The translations under genes were made by a program, and so were the position numbers. Shown here in pieces: positions 17,067-25,494 of a stretch of 64,000 nt of DNA. The notes beneath the pieces are model-generated. The model did not search any database and was not told where the DNA came from. It worked only from the letters and a program-made list of their open reading frames with translations. How positions within the stretch are numbered: the first letter of the stretch is position 1; the number at the start of each line of letters is the position of its first letter. The stretch comes from Candidatus Peribacter sp. UBA6535 (lineage in GTDB: Bacteria; Patescibacteriota; Gracilibacteria; Peribacterales; Peribacteraceae), in NCBI GenBank assembly GCA_002436205.1, contig DJKT01000001.1:1-64000 (forward strand), written 5' to 3'.

Positions 17067-18544
17067 AAAATTTCTGCTGCCGCATCTGCAAGATTTACGA
17101 TATCTTCTGCAGGGCTTACTGCGGACGCTTCGTTACTGTGTGCTCCGTTTTCCAATTCACATTCGAGTTTGAGTTGTGTTTTAAATATTGCTTCTAGTAC
17201 TTCTTCTATAGTGCGACAGGCTTGCGTCTCTTGTACTTTGTCCCTATGAAAAGCAGAAGAGAATGAGATGACAACCTTTTTTCCATCGAGGTTTGTTATT
17301 CTTCCGTTCTTGAGAGACATCTTTACAGACGCTGGTGTGGTTTGACTCAGAATATCCTGCCAAGATTTTTGTATGCTCTCGACGGAGAGGTCGGGTGCTT
17401 GTATCACTGCATCTTGTAGTACAGACTCTTCCTCTGGGCTATGTTCTTCTGTAACTTCTATAGTCTCTGAAACTTCTGTCACTTCTGTCACCTCTTCTTT
17501 CGGTTCCTCTTTTGGTAAGACAATGGTTGGTGGACTTTCTCCAGATTCTCTGCAGAGGGTAAGTAGTACAGATTCAAGCACGAGGCCTGGAACCGGACTG
17601 ATGCGAATGTCGCGGATTGCATTGAGCAATACACCTTGTAATGCCAGTAAGTCGTTTGTGGATTTCTTTTCTTTGATATTGCTGTGGATGGCATCTCGTA
17701 CGAGACGGAGGAGTTGTCTAGTAAAGACATCCAGTGGCACACCTGCATCTTCAACTTTGGCAATACTAGCAAGAATGCCATCACGATCTTTTTCCTGTAG
17801 AGCAGTCATTACTTCCTCTACGTAAATCCGACCGGTTGCGCCAGTACGCTGAGCAACATCTTCTAAGGTAATACTTTCTAGTGAACGCATTTGATCGAGT
17901 AGAGAAATAGCGTCCCGCATTCCACCTTCACTGACATGAGCAATACTTCGCAGAGCTTCTCGATCGATAGTGATGTGCTCCTGATCGGCTATATACTGCA
18001 ATCTTCGGATAATGTCATCTTCCCTGATATGTCGAAATGGAAAGCACTGGCATCGAGATTGTACGGTGACAGGGATCTTATTAAGCTCTGTAGTTGCCAA
18101 GATAAAGAAGGCGTACGCAGGTGGCTCTTCTAGTGTTTTCAGTAGAGCGTTAAATGCTTCTTTGGTAAGCATATGTACCTCATCAATAATATAGACCTTT
18201 GCAGAAGCTACCACAGGGGAGAATTGAATCTTTTCTATTAAGTCGCGTACATCGTCGATACCACGATTACTCGCTGCATCAATTTCAAGCAGATCAACAA
18301 TATTTCCATCATCCACCGCCTGTTCGATTTGTTTTTTGAGCACAGCATCTTCGGTGCTTCTCGTCATTATCAATTTTGCCAGTATGCGAGCAACAGAAGT
18401 TTTTCCTGTTCCCCGACTTCCTGCAAATAAATAGGCATGTGCGAGTTTATCGCTGCTTGAAGCTTTTTCCAGAGTACTGACGACGTGTTCTTGGCCGTAG
18501 ACATCAGCAAAGAGTTTTGGTCGGTACTTGCGGTAGAGAGACAT
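17063..18544 (-). CDS. dnaX: DNA polymerase III gamma/tau subunit
   Basis: The clamp-loader ATPase, 493 residues. Walker A is AGSRGTGKTSVARIL near residue 41, the DExx box is VYIIDEVHMLTKEAFNALLK with TLEEPP near 120, and sensor/arginine-finger regions are ILATTELNKIPVTVQSRC. The four zinc-binding cysteines normally found between Walker A and IDAASNRG are absent; that segment reads MTRSTEDAVLKKQ. Domain III is present, and an acidic/Thr-rich linker leads to a tau-like C-terminal domain. TATACT precedes the ATG by 9 nt. Confidence 0.93.
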   Translation of the reverse strand: MSLYRKYRPKLFADVYGQEHVVSTLEKASSSDKLAHAYLFAGSRGTGKTSVARILAKLIMTRSTEDAVLKKQIEQAVDDGNIVDLLEIDAASNRGIDDVRDLIEKIQFSPVVASAKVYIIDEVHMLTKEAFNALLKTLEEPPAYAFFILATTELNKIPVTVQSRCQCFPFRHIREDDIIRRLQYIADQEHITIDREALRSIAHVSEGGMRDAISLLDQMRSLESITLEDVAQRTGATGRIYVEEVMTALQEKDRDGILASIAKVEDAGVPLDVFTRQLLRLVRDAIHSNIKEKKSTNDLLALQGVLLNAIRDIRISPVPGLVLESVLLTLCRESGESPPTIVLPKEEPKEEVTEVTEVSETIEVTEEHSPEEESVLQDAVIQAPDLSVESIQKSWQDILSQTTPASVKMSLKNGRITNLDGKKVVISFSSAFHRDKVQETQACRTIEEVLEAIFKTQLKLECELENGAHSNEASAVSPAEDIVNLADAAAEIF

Positions 18545-18562
18545 TGGAGGAGGAGTATAGAA

Positions 18563-18622
18563 CGGATAGCGGATAGCGGATAGTGGATAATGAAATCAAC
18601 TGGTCACAAGTCACAAATCACG
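18563..18622. repeat. short word arrays (GGATAGC and TCACAA types)
   Basis: CGGATAG repeats about three times, followed by AGTGGATAATG and then TCACAAGTCACAAATCACG, in the divergent gap between dnaX and the DsbA-like gene. Confidence 0.55.
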
Positions 18623-18638
18623 TTACTCTAGGTCTACT

Positions 18639-19217
18639 ATGAAAACACCACTCACACTCCTATCACTTACTATTCTTCTTACCGCTTGCGGAGAGGCAGA
18701 AGTTTCGATGCGAACACCAAAGGGTAATCCAAATGCCGCAGTGCTTGTTGAAGAATTTGCAGATTTACAATGCCCAGCATGTGGAGCAGGTCATACAAAA
18801 ATTGTTGCACCACTTCTTGAAAAGTATGGAAATGAAATTCGTTTTGAGCATAAGCATTTCCCACTAAGATCCATTCATCGTTTTGCATTGGATGCGAGTG
18901 AAATGAGTGAGTGTGCAGCTGATCAAGGAAAATTTTGGGAATATGTGGATATTGCATTTACCAATCAAAAAGACTTAAGCCTTGAATCGATTGTTGAATG
19001 GGCGCAGGCTCTAGGACTTGATGCAGATAAGGCAGAACGTTGCTGGAAATCTCATAGCAAACGTGACACTGTTCTTGCAGATTACAAAGAAGGTCGAGAA
19101 AGAGGTGTTGGTGGTACGCCAACATTCTTTGTAAATGGAGAACAAGTGCAGACCGGACTCGATACTATTAGCGAAGCAATCGACAAGGCCCTAGAGGGAA
19201 CGATGATGCGCCTTTAA
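18639..19217 (+). CDS. DsbA/Thioredoxin_4-family lipoprotein
   Basis: A 192-residue exported thiol oxidoreductase. The lipobox is TILLTAC, so the mature protein should be lipid-anchored outside the membrane. The thioredoxin fold shows the active site LQCPACGAGHTK (CPAC), an alpha-helical insert, and the cis-proline loop GVGGTPTFFVNG. It resembles the BdbD/DsbA-like proteins of Gram-positive and CPR bacteria, which introduce or isomerise disulfides. The cysteine-rich surface proteins in this window are plausible clients, an inference only. Confidence 0.87.
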   Translation: MKTPLTLLSLTILLTACGEAEVSMRTPKGNPNAAVLVEEFADLQCPACGAGHTKIVAPLLEKYGNEIRFEHKHFPLRSIHRFALDASEMSECAADQGKFWEYVDIAFTNQKDLSLESIVEWAQALGLDADKAERCWKSHSKRDTVLADYKEGRERGVGGTPTFFVNGEQVQTGLDTISEAIDKALEGTMMRL

Positions 19218-19798
19218 AATCGTGGAGTCATCTGTGCGAATCCGTAGAGACGATCCAACTTTGTATCCCACAGAACGACTGTGCGGTACTTGATGAAGTC
19301 CTCTATTTTTTCGTCGAGAACAAAACCCTGTGCTCCGAATGGCACTTTTACTTCTCCTAGATCAATTGCTGTAATATCAGGAAATTGCACATCTCGAGGA
19401 TCAACAGTTACTGTCAGAAACGCGTGAACAGAAGGTCCCGGAGTTGTATCAAATGTTGGTCCGAAATACACGGTTTTACCGTTAAACACTACCTCTCCTT
19501 CTGTGTATTCTTTCATTGTAGTGAACGATCCTTTCATGCCTTTACGCTGTGCCTTGCGTGCTTCTTTTGCCTTTTTAAGCCAGTACTCTTTGGTGCTATC
19601 CACTACCTTTTGCTTTGCTGCATCTTCCAAAAGCGGATCTTCGTAAATTTCCAAATTAACCATCGCATCTACCAATTGCTCTGCATATTGTTCCAAATAG
19701 AGAGGATTCTCTAGAAGAGCCTTTTGGTCTGGATTGTATGTTCCACCGCAAGCTGCAAGCAGAAGTGGGGTAATAAGGGCAATGGAGCGTATTTTCAT
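19214..19798 (-). CDS. putative lipoprotein, unknown function
   Basis: A 194-residue protein with a lipoprotein signal (ALITPLLLAAC, cysteine near residue 17). The N-terminal half is helical and basic (KEYWLKKAKEARKAQRKGMK). The C-terminal half looks beta-rich (GKTVYFGPTFDTTPGPS, FLTVTVDPRDVQFPD). No domain is recognised. It converges on the DsbA-like gene with a 4-nt overlap. Confidence 0.6.
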   Translation of the reverse strand: MKIRSIALITPLLLAACGGTYNPDQKALLENPLYLEQYAEQLVDAMVNLEIYEDPLLEDAAKQKVVDSTKEYWLKKAKEARKAQRKGMKGSFTTMKEYTEGEVVFNGKTVYFGPTFDTTPGPSVHAFLTVTVDPRDVQFPDITAIDLGEVKVPFGAQGFVLDEKIEDFIKYRTVVLWDTKLDRLYGFAQMTPRF

Positions 19799-19843
19799 AA
19801 AATGATTAAGAAAGAAGTGGGCTTACTATACTGAGAGTACAGC

Positions 19844-21919
19844 CTAATTCAAGGAAGAAAGAGGCCCTACTGAGTGGTAGGTCATACCATGGCGATCCAG
19901 CACACGGGCTGCCCGTTTAATGCGATGATTGAGGCTATAGGCAACATAGGCATTTTTACCTGCAGAAACGTCTTTGTCGATATAGTTGGTCCAGTACCAA
20001 AATGACCACGTGTTTTTGTTGGCATTTGCCTGTTCGACGAACGCATCTACTCCGCTGTCTGTTGAAAATACATTCTGTGGCCCAACACCTTTGGTGCGAA
20101 TAGATGGTTGGTTGAATCCGTCAACGAAGTTATTTTCGTAGCCATCATCATGCCCGGGCCCAGAATGACTGAGGCGCTGTGCAGTTTCTTCTATGGACTG
20201 TTTACGCAGGCGATCCTCCAATCCCTCGGTCAAGTATCCGCGCTCCTGACACCAGGTGCGGTTGTACACACAAGTCGTTACACACTGCAGACAATCTGCC
20301 CCATGTGCCAATGCTTTGCTGTACAGTTTTTGATATGACGGTGGAAGCAGTGCCATTACTGCATCGATCTCTTCTCGTGCATCGCGTATTTCTTGCGCTG
20401 CATTATCTCCTGCCTCCTCGGTGTCACTTTTGTTTCCAAAGGCTTTGAGATGTTTTTCCATCGATTGTAGTTCTGCAATATCTTCTGCGGACTGCGCAAG
20501 TGGCCAGGCAAGTCCAAGGTAATACTGCGCCTCTTCCCAGTTTTCCGTATCCAGTGCATGTCGTACTTTACCTTTTTTGTCCTGAATAGGAGTGTCTTTT
20601 GGGTCGTTAACCTGAATGTGCAGTCTGCGTTCTGCTTCTTCTACATAACTAAGCCTCTGTGCGTAACTTAAGTTCAAAAACTTATCCTCAGACAGACGTT
20701 GTAACCCTTGGGGTACTCGGTCTTTCATCATCTTTTGTTCCACTTGATCGTAGCGGTAGCGCACCTTCGCCCAGTCTTTTATAAAGTTTTTTAGCTCTTG
20801 CAATGTTCGCTGCCCATTGATCACGTGCTCTGTCCATGGTCCTATTTTTGTACTACTGATGTATCCAGCTGATACTGCTGCCCCCAACACATTCTTTGTC
20901 TCGCTATGCAGTAGCAGCTTACTTCTTTGGAATGCACTCATCGCGGCACGTGCCTCTGCGACCATGCCTTCTTTTGTATCAAAGTGCAGAGCACGGAACG
21001 CGGTATCATCGGTGAAGGTGCTGAGTTTTTTGAATTCTTTTTCGGTAATCTCTTTAAAGAGGGGGTCTTTCAACACGTCACTTCTTTCTTTATGTACTTT
21101 CTTCCATGCTTTTACGTACGAGGGGAATTGCGATTTTACAAAGTATTCTTTTGCCTTCAGGTTTACAGAAGGATCTTTGAATCTGGCGATCCATTTTTTC
21201 ATAGAGGTTGAAGAGATGAGCCCTGCACCAACCGCACTTTTGAGGTCTGCTTCAAATCCTGTAAAGAGTTTCTCTTCACCTTTAGCCAGTGGTAGTGCAT
21301 TAAGCACTTCGGTTATTAGGCTCTTGCGCCCATCAAATGAAAGTGTTTCGAGGAAGTAATTGGAGTCTGATATTTTCGCTGCCAAAGCTTTAAGAGCTGG
21401 GTCTGCGGAATTTTCCAGAGCACTAAAGCGTGAGTCTCGCAGTATACCTTCTTTCTTAGAGGCAAGAGCTTGCCGCTTATCCAGGTAGTCTGGAAGTACT
21501 CTGAGAATAGAAGACTCTTTCTCTTTGTAGTCCCTACTTTTATCGCGCACCCACTTTACCCATTCATCAAATGATCCCTTCGATATGATACCGGCAGATA
21601 CTGCACGTTGTAGCGGCGGCAGAAAATCTCCATGGTACAAATCCAATGCAGATTCTAATTTCTTGGAGTAGTCGAGTTGGTACCACTTGTTTGCTTCGAG
21701 AATTTTCTTCGTATCTGTTGGAGCAATACTATCGATCCATTGTTTGAGCGGTGCAGTCTGAGCAGCAGACGCCAGACCCAATTGGTCGTGTGTTACATGA
21801 AAATACTGATCGTACTTCTTTCGCATCGCTTGATATAAACCTTGGGATGATGCTGTTTCTTCAGTTTTTTCTTTCTTATAAGCCGTTCCCGTTGTAGCGC
21901 TATTGTATGTATCTGGCAT
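19844..21919 (-). CDS. large internally repeated protein, unknown function
   Basis: About 691 residues starting at MPDTYNSATTG; a start 12 codons upstream is possible. There is no signal peptide or membrane segment. Three long repeats of about 125-150 residues are visible, each built around a shared core: LQRAVSAGIISKGSFDEWV, LKSAVGAGLISSTSMKKWI and LGAAVSAGYISSTKIGPWT. Each is followed by a charged helical stretch and preceded by a helix of the type LSFDGRKSLITEVLNALP. The C-terminal third has a cysteine cluster (DCLQCVTTCVYNRTWC) and an aromatic region. Probably a cytoplasmic all-helical scaffold. It is divergent from dcd. No known family recognised. Confidence 0.65.
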   Translation of the reverse strand: MPDTYNSATTGTAYKKEKTEETASSQGLYQAMRKKYDQYFHVTHDQLGLASAAQTAPLKQWIDSIAPTDTKKILEANKWYQLDYSKKLESALDLYHGDFLPPLQRAVSAGIISKGSFDEWVKWVRDKSRDYKEKESSILRVLPDYLDKRQALASKKEGILRDSRFSALENSADPALKALAAKISDSNYFLETLSFDGRKSLITEVLNALPLAKGEEKLFTGFEADLKSAVGAGLISSTSMKKWIARFKDPSVNLKAKEYFVKSQFPSYVKAWKKVHKERSDVLKDPLFKEITEKEFKKLSTFTDDTAFRALHFDTKEGMVAEARAAMSAFQRSKLLLHSETKNVLGAAVSAGYISSTKIGPWTEHVINGQRTLQELKNFIKDWAKVRYRYDQVEQKMMKDRVPQGLQRLSEDKFLNLSYAQRLSYVEEAERRLHIQVNDPKDTPIQDKKGKVRHALDTENWEEAQYYLGLAWPLAQSAEDIAELQSMEKHLKAFGNKSDTEEAGDNAAQEIRDAREEIDAVMALLPPSYQKLYSKALAHGADCLQCVTTCVYNRTWCQERGYLTEGLEDRLRKQSIEETAQRLSHSGPGHDDGYENNFVDGFNQPSIRTKGVGPQNVFSTDSGVDAFVEQANANKNTWSFWYWTNYIDKDVSAGKNAYVAYSLNHRIKRAARVLDRHGMTYHSVGPLSSLN

Positions 21920-21977
21920 GCCGACCAATTGTAGGTAGGCTACGAAAAACCGCAATTGGTTTCCGTGGAAATTGTGG

Positions 21978-21983
21978 TAGGAT
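21978..21983 (+). promoter_or_regulatory. -10 element of dcd
   Basis: TGG-TAGGAT ends 9 nt before the ATG at 21993, a short-leader arrangement. The identical TGG-TAGGAT with the same 9-nt spacing precedes the TTG start at 25495. Confidence 0.5.
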
Positions 21984-21992
21984 TGGTTTCCT

Positions 21993-22622
21993 ATGATCCT
22001 ATCTGACAGAGATATTAGGCAGGCAATTACCGATGGACGCGTAAAAGTCCAATCTACCCAGCAGGAGCTCTTTCAATATATTCATGCCTCATCCATGGAT
22101 TTCCGGCTGGGGAATACCTTCAAGCTCTACGAGCACAGCAAGTTTGCGGTGCTTGATCCTATGAATCCAGAATCTTTTGCCGGCAATATGCGAACGATTA
22201 CGGTACCAGACGGAGAGTCGTTTATCGTCCAACCGGGGGAGTTTGTATTGGGGGTTACCCAGGAGCAAATCAGCTTGCCTGATGATCTTGTGGCACGTGT
22301 AGAAGGACGTAGTTCACTTGGGCGATTGGGGATTATCGTGCACTCTACAGCAGGATTTGTAGACCCTGGATTCTCTGGAACCATCACCCTTGAAATCAGT
22401 AACTTAAACCGCCTTCCGGTGGCGCTATACCCAGGTATGCGTATCTGCCAAATTGCCTTTGAGCAGATGAGTAGCCCCGCAGAAATGCCCTATCACAGTA
22501 AACCCTTTAGCAAGTATCAGGGGCAGGTTTTGCCCGAGGAAAGCCGTCTCTCCGTAGATCCGGAATTTGCCAAAGAAGCGAAGGAATTGCCGATAGGGGA
22601 GGAGGTGAAAGTGGGGTCTTAG
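21993..22622 (+). CDS. dcd: dCTP deaminase
   Basis: A 209-residue trimeric dUTPase-fold enzyme that deaminates dCTP to dUTP (or to dUMP in bifunctional forms) for dTTP synthesis. The catalytic region reads VEGRSSLGRLGIIVHSTAGF and VDPGFSGTITLEISNL, with the C-terminal lid FSKYQGQVLPEESRL. The N-terminus ILSDRDIRQAITDGRV is typical. The last 30 residues extend beyond most homologues. Whether it is mono- or bifunctional cannot be settled by eye. Confidence 0.93.
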   Translation: MILSDRDIRQAITDGRVKVQSTQQELFQYIHASSMDFRLGNTFKLYEHSKFAVLDPMNPESFAGNMRTITVPDGESFIVQPGEFVLGVTQEQISLPDDLVARVEGRSSLGRLGIIVHSTAGFVDPGFSGTITLEISNLNRLPVALYPGMRICQIAFEQMSSPAEMPYHSKPFSKYQGQVLPEESRLSVDPEFAKEAKELPIGEEVKVGS

Positions 22623-22753
22623 AGCCTTGATATTTGGCTGCAAATATGGTATTTAAGCGTCTTCCTTTGGCTTAGGCTAGAGGAATTTTGGTCTTTGACA
22701 ATATGATGGCAGTGTAGCCGTCTTAACGTGTAGTCAACCACTTTTCAGTTCTA

Positions 22754-22760
22754 GGAGGTA
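22754..22760 (+). promoter_or_regulatory. strong Shine-Dalgarno of the 22.8-kb membrane gene
   Basis: AGGAGGT at optimal spacing to the ATG at 22767. It is one of only two such matches noticed before a start codon in this window. Confidence 0.75.
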
Positions 22761-22766
22761 CGACGG

Positions 22767-23897
22767 ATGAAGCGAGTAATGGAAATGGCAGCGAAGCGAG
22801 AGCTTACGCCGCTAAAGATGGAGCATGGACTACTGTTCGTGCTGGGTGTATGCCTTATTGCTTTCGGGCAAGAGGTGTACGCGGGAGCAAGTCCCGTTGG
22901 GCAGGTGGTGATTCTCATCATCTTTCTGGGCCTACTTGTCGGCATTGCCCCTTTGCCGATGCCTGTGTTCAAGAGTCTCTTTTGGCAGACGTACTTTGCG
23001 GGTCTGCTGAGTGGGGTTTTGGACTCCTTCATTGTTTTGGAGCAGTGTAAGCGGCTCCGGACAGTCGAGAAAGGGCAGACCAGAGAAGAGGTGATGCATC
23101 AGCAGGATAATCAGGAAACAGAAGGCGTCCGAGCGAAGTTGCTCGCACTGTTTATGATCGCCGCCCTCGTCGGAGGACTCGTAATATGGTTTGGCGAGGT
23201 CTACGCTGCGGGAACGTATCTTAACGATGGAAGGACGGGAATTCTCTCCGCCCTCTATATCGTTCCCCCGGTGCTGGTGTTTCTCGCCGTCCTCGGATTC
23301 CATGCTACCCGATTGCCAATCGAGGTGGTGCCAAACAAGGCAGCGAAAGCAAGCATGCGTGACGTCATCGAATTCATTGCAGGTGTGGCAGCCTTGCTGA
23401 TGACTCACAATCCCTTGCTCTGCCTTGGCGGACTACTGGTGTACTCGGTGCTGACTCGGCAAGATGAACATCTTCTGGATGCTTGGAAGCATCATACAGA
23501 AGTAAACGTCATGCTGGTGTTACTCGTGGCGCTAATCGCCGGTAGTTGGATCGTTGCAAATGTGATCTCTCCTCTCGGTCTCGACAAAGGGGAGTACTTG
23601 CCCATCATCCCAGCCGGAGTGCAGGCGGTTCTCTGGGGTCCTCTCTACACAGACCCGACCGTTCACTTCTGGATGAGGATCACCACCCTAGCAACGGGTG
23701 CCCTGATTCTGCCGATCAGTTCTCTGGTCGGCGTGATGCTGTTTAAGTCACTGCGACAGTGGTGGATGTACATGAAGTACTCCATCCCCTATGCAATCCT
23801 GTTCTACCTTCTCATGAGGGGGTGGATCTGGCTGACTCTCGAGTCGCCAGTCGGGCACGCGTTAGAGCAGTGGGCGCACAGCGGCGGACACCACTAA
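22767..23897 (+). CDS. polytopic membrane protein of atypical composition
   Basis: A 376-residue protein with about nine hydrophobic segments, a charged cytoplasmic loop around residues 90-120 (KRLRTVEKGQTREEVMHQQD) and a histidine-rich C-terminus (SGGHH). It could be an ion transporter (a Na+/H+ antiporter-like family is one thought), but no signature is certain. Unlike its neighbours it has a perfect Shine-Dalgarno sequence (AGGAGGT, 8 nt before the ATG), a GC-rich codon choice (many CTC, GTC, ATC, GCC codons) and its own strong terminator. Recent acquisition from another lineage is the simplest explanation. Confidence 0.7.
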   Translation: MKRVMEMAAKRELTPLKMEHGLLFVLGVCLIAFGQEVYAGASPVGQVVILIIFLGLLVGIAPLPMPVFKSLFWQTYFAGLLSGVLDSFIVLEQCKRLRTVEKGQTREEVMHQQDNQETEGVRAKLLALFMIAALVGGLVIWFGEVYAAGTYLNDGRTGILSALYIVPPVLVFLAVLGFHATRLPIEVVPNKAAKASMRDVIEFIAGVAALLMTHNPLLCLGGLLVYSVLTRQDEHLLDAWKHHTEVNVMLVLLVALIAGSWIVANVISPLGLDKGEYLPIIPAGVQAVLWGPLYTDPTVHFWMRITTLATGALILPISSLVGVMLFKSLRQWWMYMKYSIPYAILFYLLMRGWIWLTLESPVGHALEQWAHSGGHH

Positions 23898-23925
23898 AGC
23901 CATCATCAAGTCAAAAAACCACGTA

Positions 23926-23956
23926 CCGCTGCCCCAAAAGGGCGGCGGTTTTTTTG
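23926..23956 (+). terminator. intrinsic terminator after the 22.8-kb membrane gene
   Basis: CCGCTGCCC-CAAAA-GGGCGGCGG, a 9-bp GC-rich stem with one wobble, followed by T7. Confidence 0.9.
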
Positions 23957-23964
23957 TTATGCGC

Positions 23965-23970
23965 TACAAT
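23965..23970 (+). promoter_or_regulatory. -10 element of the GT-C gene
   Basis: TACAAT ends 6 nt before the GTG at 23977. It lies inside the codons that would be used if translation began at the ATG at 23959, so the GTG is the likelier start. Confidence 0.55.
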
Positions 23971-23976
23971 CACTCT

Positions 23977-25470
23977 GTGAACGCAAAGCGCTTCCACCAA
24001 CTCAGCACATTTCTTCTGATAGCCGCCATACTCGTTGCAGCGGTGGGACTTCTTTCTCGTGTGTGGTACGAACTTTCTTCCGGTGTACTGCATGGTGATG
24101 CGCAGATCTTTCAGACCGTGGCGCGCGGGATGTTAAATGGACTTACGCCGTATGCGGATTTGTTTGAGACCAAGCCTCCCGGAATATTTTTACTGCATGC
24201 ACTATCCCTTAAACTTTTTGGGAACCAGTTTTTAGTAAAACTTTTGCAGGCAATTGCCCTTCTGGGAATTCCAATTCTTGTGGTCGTTCCATCTATCACT
24301 TTTGTGCAAGATCGCACAAGCGTGCAGCGAAGAATTATCAGTTTAACTTCTATACTTTTTGGATTACTTCTTGCGCTGTATACAGCCAATCAAGCAGGGG
24401 AAGGACTGACAGAAAGTTATGGTGCATTCTTCGCAATTACATTCTTTATTGTTCTGATTACACATCATAAATCACGAATATCTCGATCAATCATTCTCGG
24501 TATTTTGATGTTGCTTTCTGTCGGACTTAAAGAGCCGTTTCTCCTTATCATTCTTGCAGGGGTACTTCTTCTCAAAAAAGATCTTCTCACTTCATTCTTT
24601 TATCCATTTTGCATTGCAGTAGTTCTTGGATTTATTGCATTACTTGCACTCGGACTTGCTGCACCGTTCTTTCAGATTTATCTGCCACATATGCTGGGGT
24701 ATCACGTTGTGCAACATAAAGGTAGTTTGTTTGTGTATGCACTGGAGGTGTGGAGGACGTTTATTAATATAGGGGCGTACTCGTGGTGGCTTGCCATTGG
24801 TATTACAGGTCTTTGGTTAGCTGTTTTTGTTCGCATGAGGGCAGTTGGCAGTTGGCAGTTGGCAGTTAGCTGGCTCGTTGGTTCGTATTTGATGTTTATA
24901 GCTATCGCTACCGGTGGAGACTTCTACGGACATCATTTTATTTTTGCTGTGCCGCTTTACATTGTGTTTTGGTGGGTGCTTTTGCAGCATCTTCCCGAGA
25001 AAGTTTCTCCCATCATCGTTTCGGGTTTTGTTGCTTTGCTTGTGGCAACATCATTTCTGAGTACGCGTTTTTCTTATAAGGCGTCAGCTCAGTCTTGGAA
25101 CAAGAGTGAGCAGGAGATGAAGAGCGTTGCTGCAGTGGTAGATACGGTTATGGAGCGCTGCAATTGGGAGAAGTATTTGCAGATGATTCCGCGTGGAGGA
25201 GGGCCCTATGCGTACACAAAGACAAGTCCGTATGGTCCTATCTTCGTGCATTACTCAAGGTTTATAGGAGCAAATCCGCTGTATCAGTCAGCATATATTC
25301 GTGCTCTTAAAAACACTGAGATAGCGTTGGTGCAAGACATCGAAAATAGTAATTTCACAGAATACACGTTGCAGTATGTACGATCGAATTTTACCAATGT
25401 GCCACCTGCATGTGTGGGGGGTGATTTTGAGCAACCTGCACCATTTCAACTGCTCTTCCGTCGAAGCTAA
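23977..25470 (+). CDS. GT-C membrane glycosyltransferase (GT39/GT83-like)
   Basis: About 497 residues with roughly ten membrane helices. The first extracytoplasmic loop carries the acidic catalytic-type motif GDAQIFQ and the ETKPPGIFLLHAL pattern that marks polyprenol-phosphate-sugar dependent mannosyl/arabinosyl-type transferases. The likely donor is a lipid-linked sugar and the acceptor a surface glycan or protein. The C-terminal about 110 residues form a soluble external domain. A 7-nt GCAGTTG array inside the gene encodes RAVGSWQLAVSWL in a loop. It precedes the cysteine-rich SLH protein gene by only 24 nt. Confidence 0.8.
   Translation: MNAKRFHQLSTFLLIAAILVAAVGLLSRVWYELSSGVLHGDAQIFQTVARGMLNGLTPYADLFETKPPGIFLLHALSLKLFGNQFLVKLLQAIALLGIPILVVVPSITFVQDRTSVQRRIISLTSILFGLLLALYTANQAGEGLTESYGAFFAITFFIVLITHHKSRISRSIILGILMLLSVGLKEPFLLIILAGVLLLKKDLLTSFFYPFCIAVVLGFIALLALGLAAPFFQIYLPHMLGYHVVQHKGSLFVYALEVWRTFINIGAYSWWLAIGITGLWLAVFVRMRAVGSWQLAVSWLVGSYLMFIAIATGGDFYGHHFIFAVPLYIVFWWVLLQHLPEKVSPIIVSGFVALLVATSFLSTRFSYKASAQSWNKSEQEMKSVAAVVDTVMERCNWEKYLQMIPRGGGPYAYTKTSPYGPIFVHYSRFIGANPLYQSAYIRALKNTEIALVQDIENSNFTEYTLQYVRSNFTNVPPACVGGDFEQPAPFQLLFRRS
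24838..24872. repeat. short word array (GCAGTTG type) inside the GT-C gene
   Basis: Four copies of the 7-nt unit GGCAGTT lie in frame inside the glycosyltransferase. The same unit recurs, in reverse orientation relative to its gene, inside the OB-fold/kinase fusion gene at about 35020. Confidence 0.75.
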
Positions 25471-25479
25471 GGGGTATGG

Positions 25480-25485
25480 TAGGAT
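25480..25485 (+). promoter_or_regulatory. -10 element of the cysteine-rich SLH gene
   Basis: TGG-TAGGAT with a 9-nt spacer to the TTG at 25495. The arrangement is identical to that of dcd, which supports TTG as the start codon. Confidence 0.45.
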
Positions 25486-25494
25486 TATGTACTG

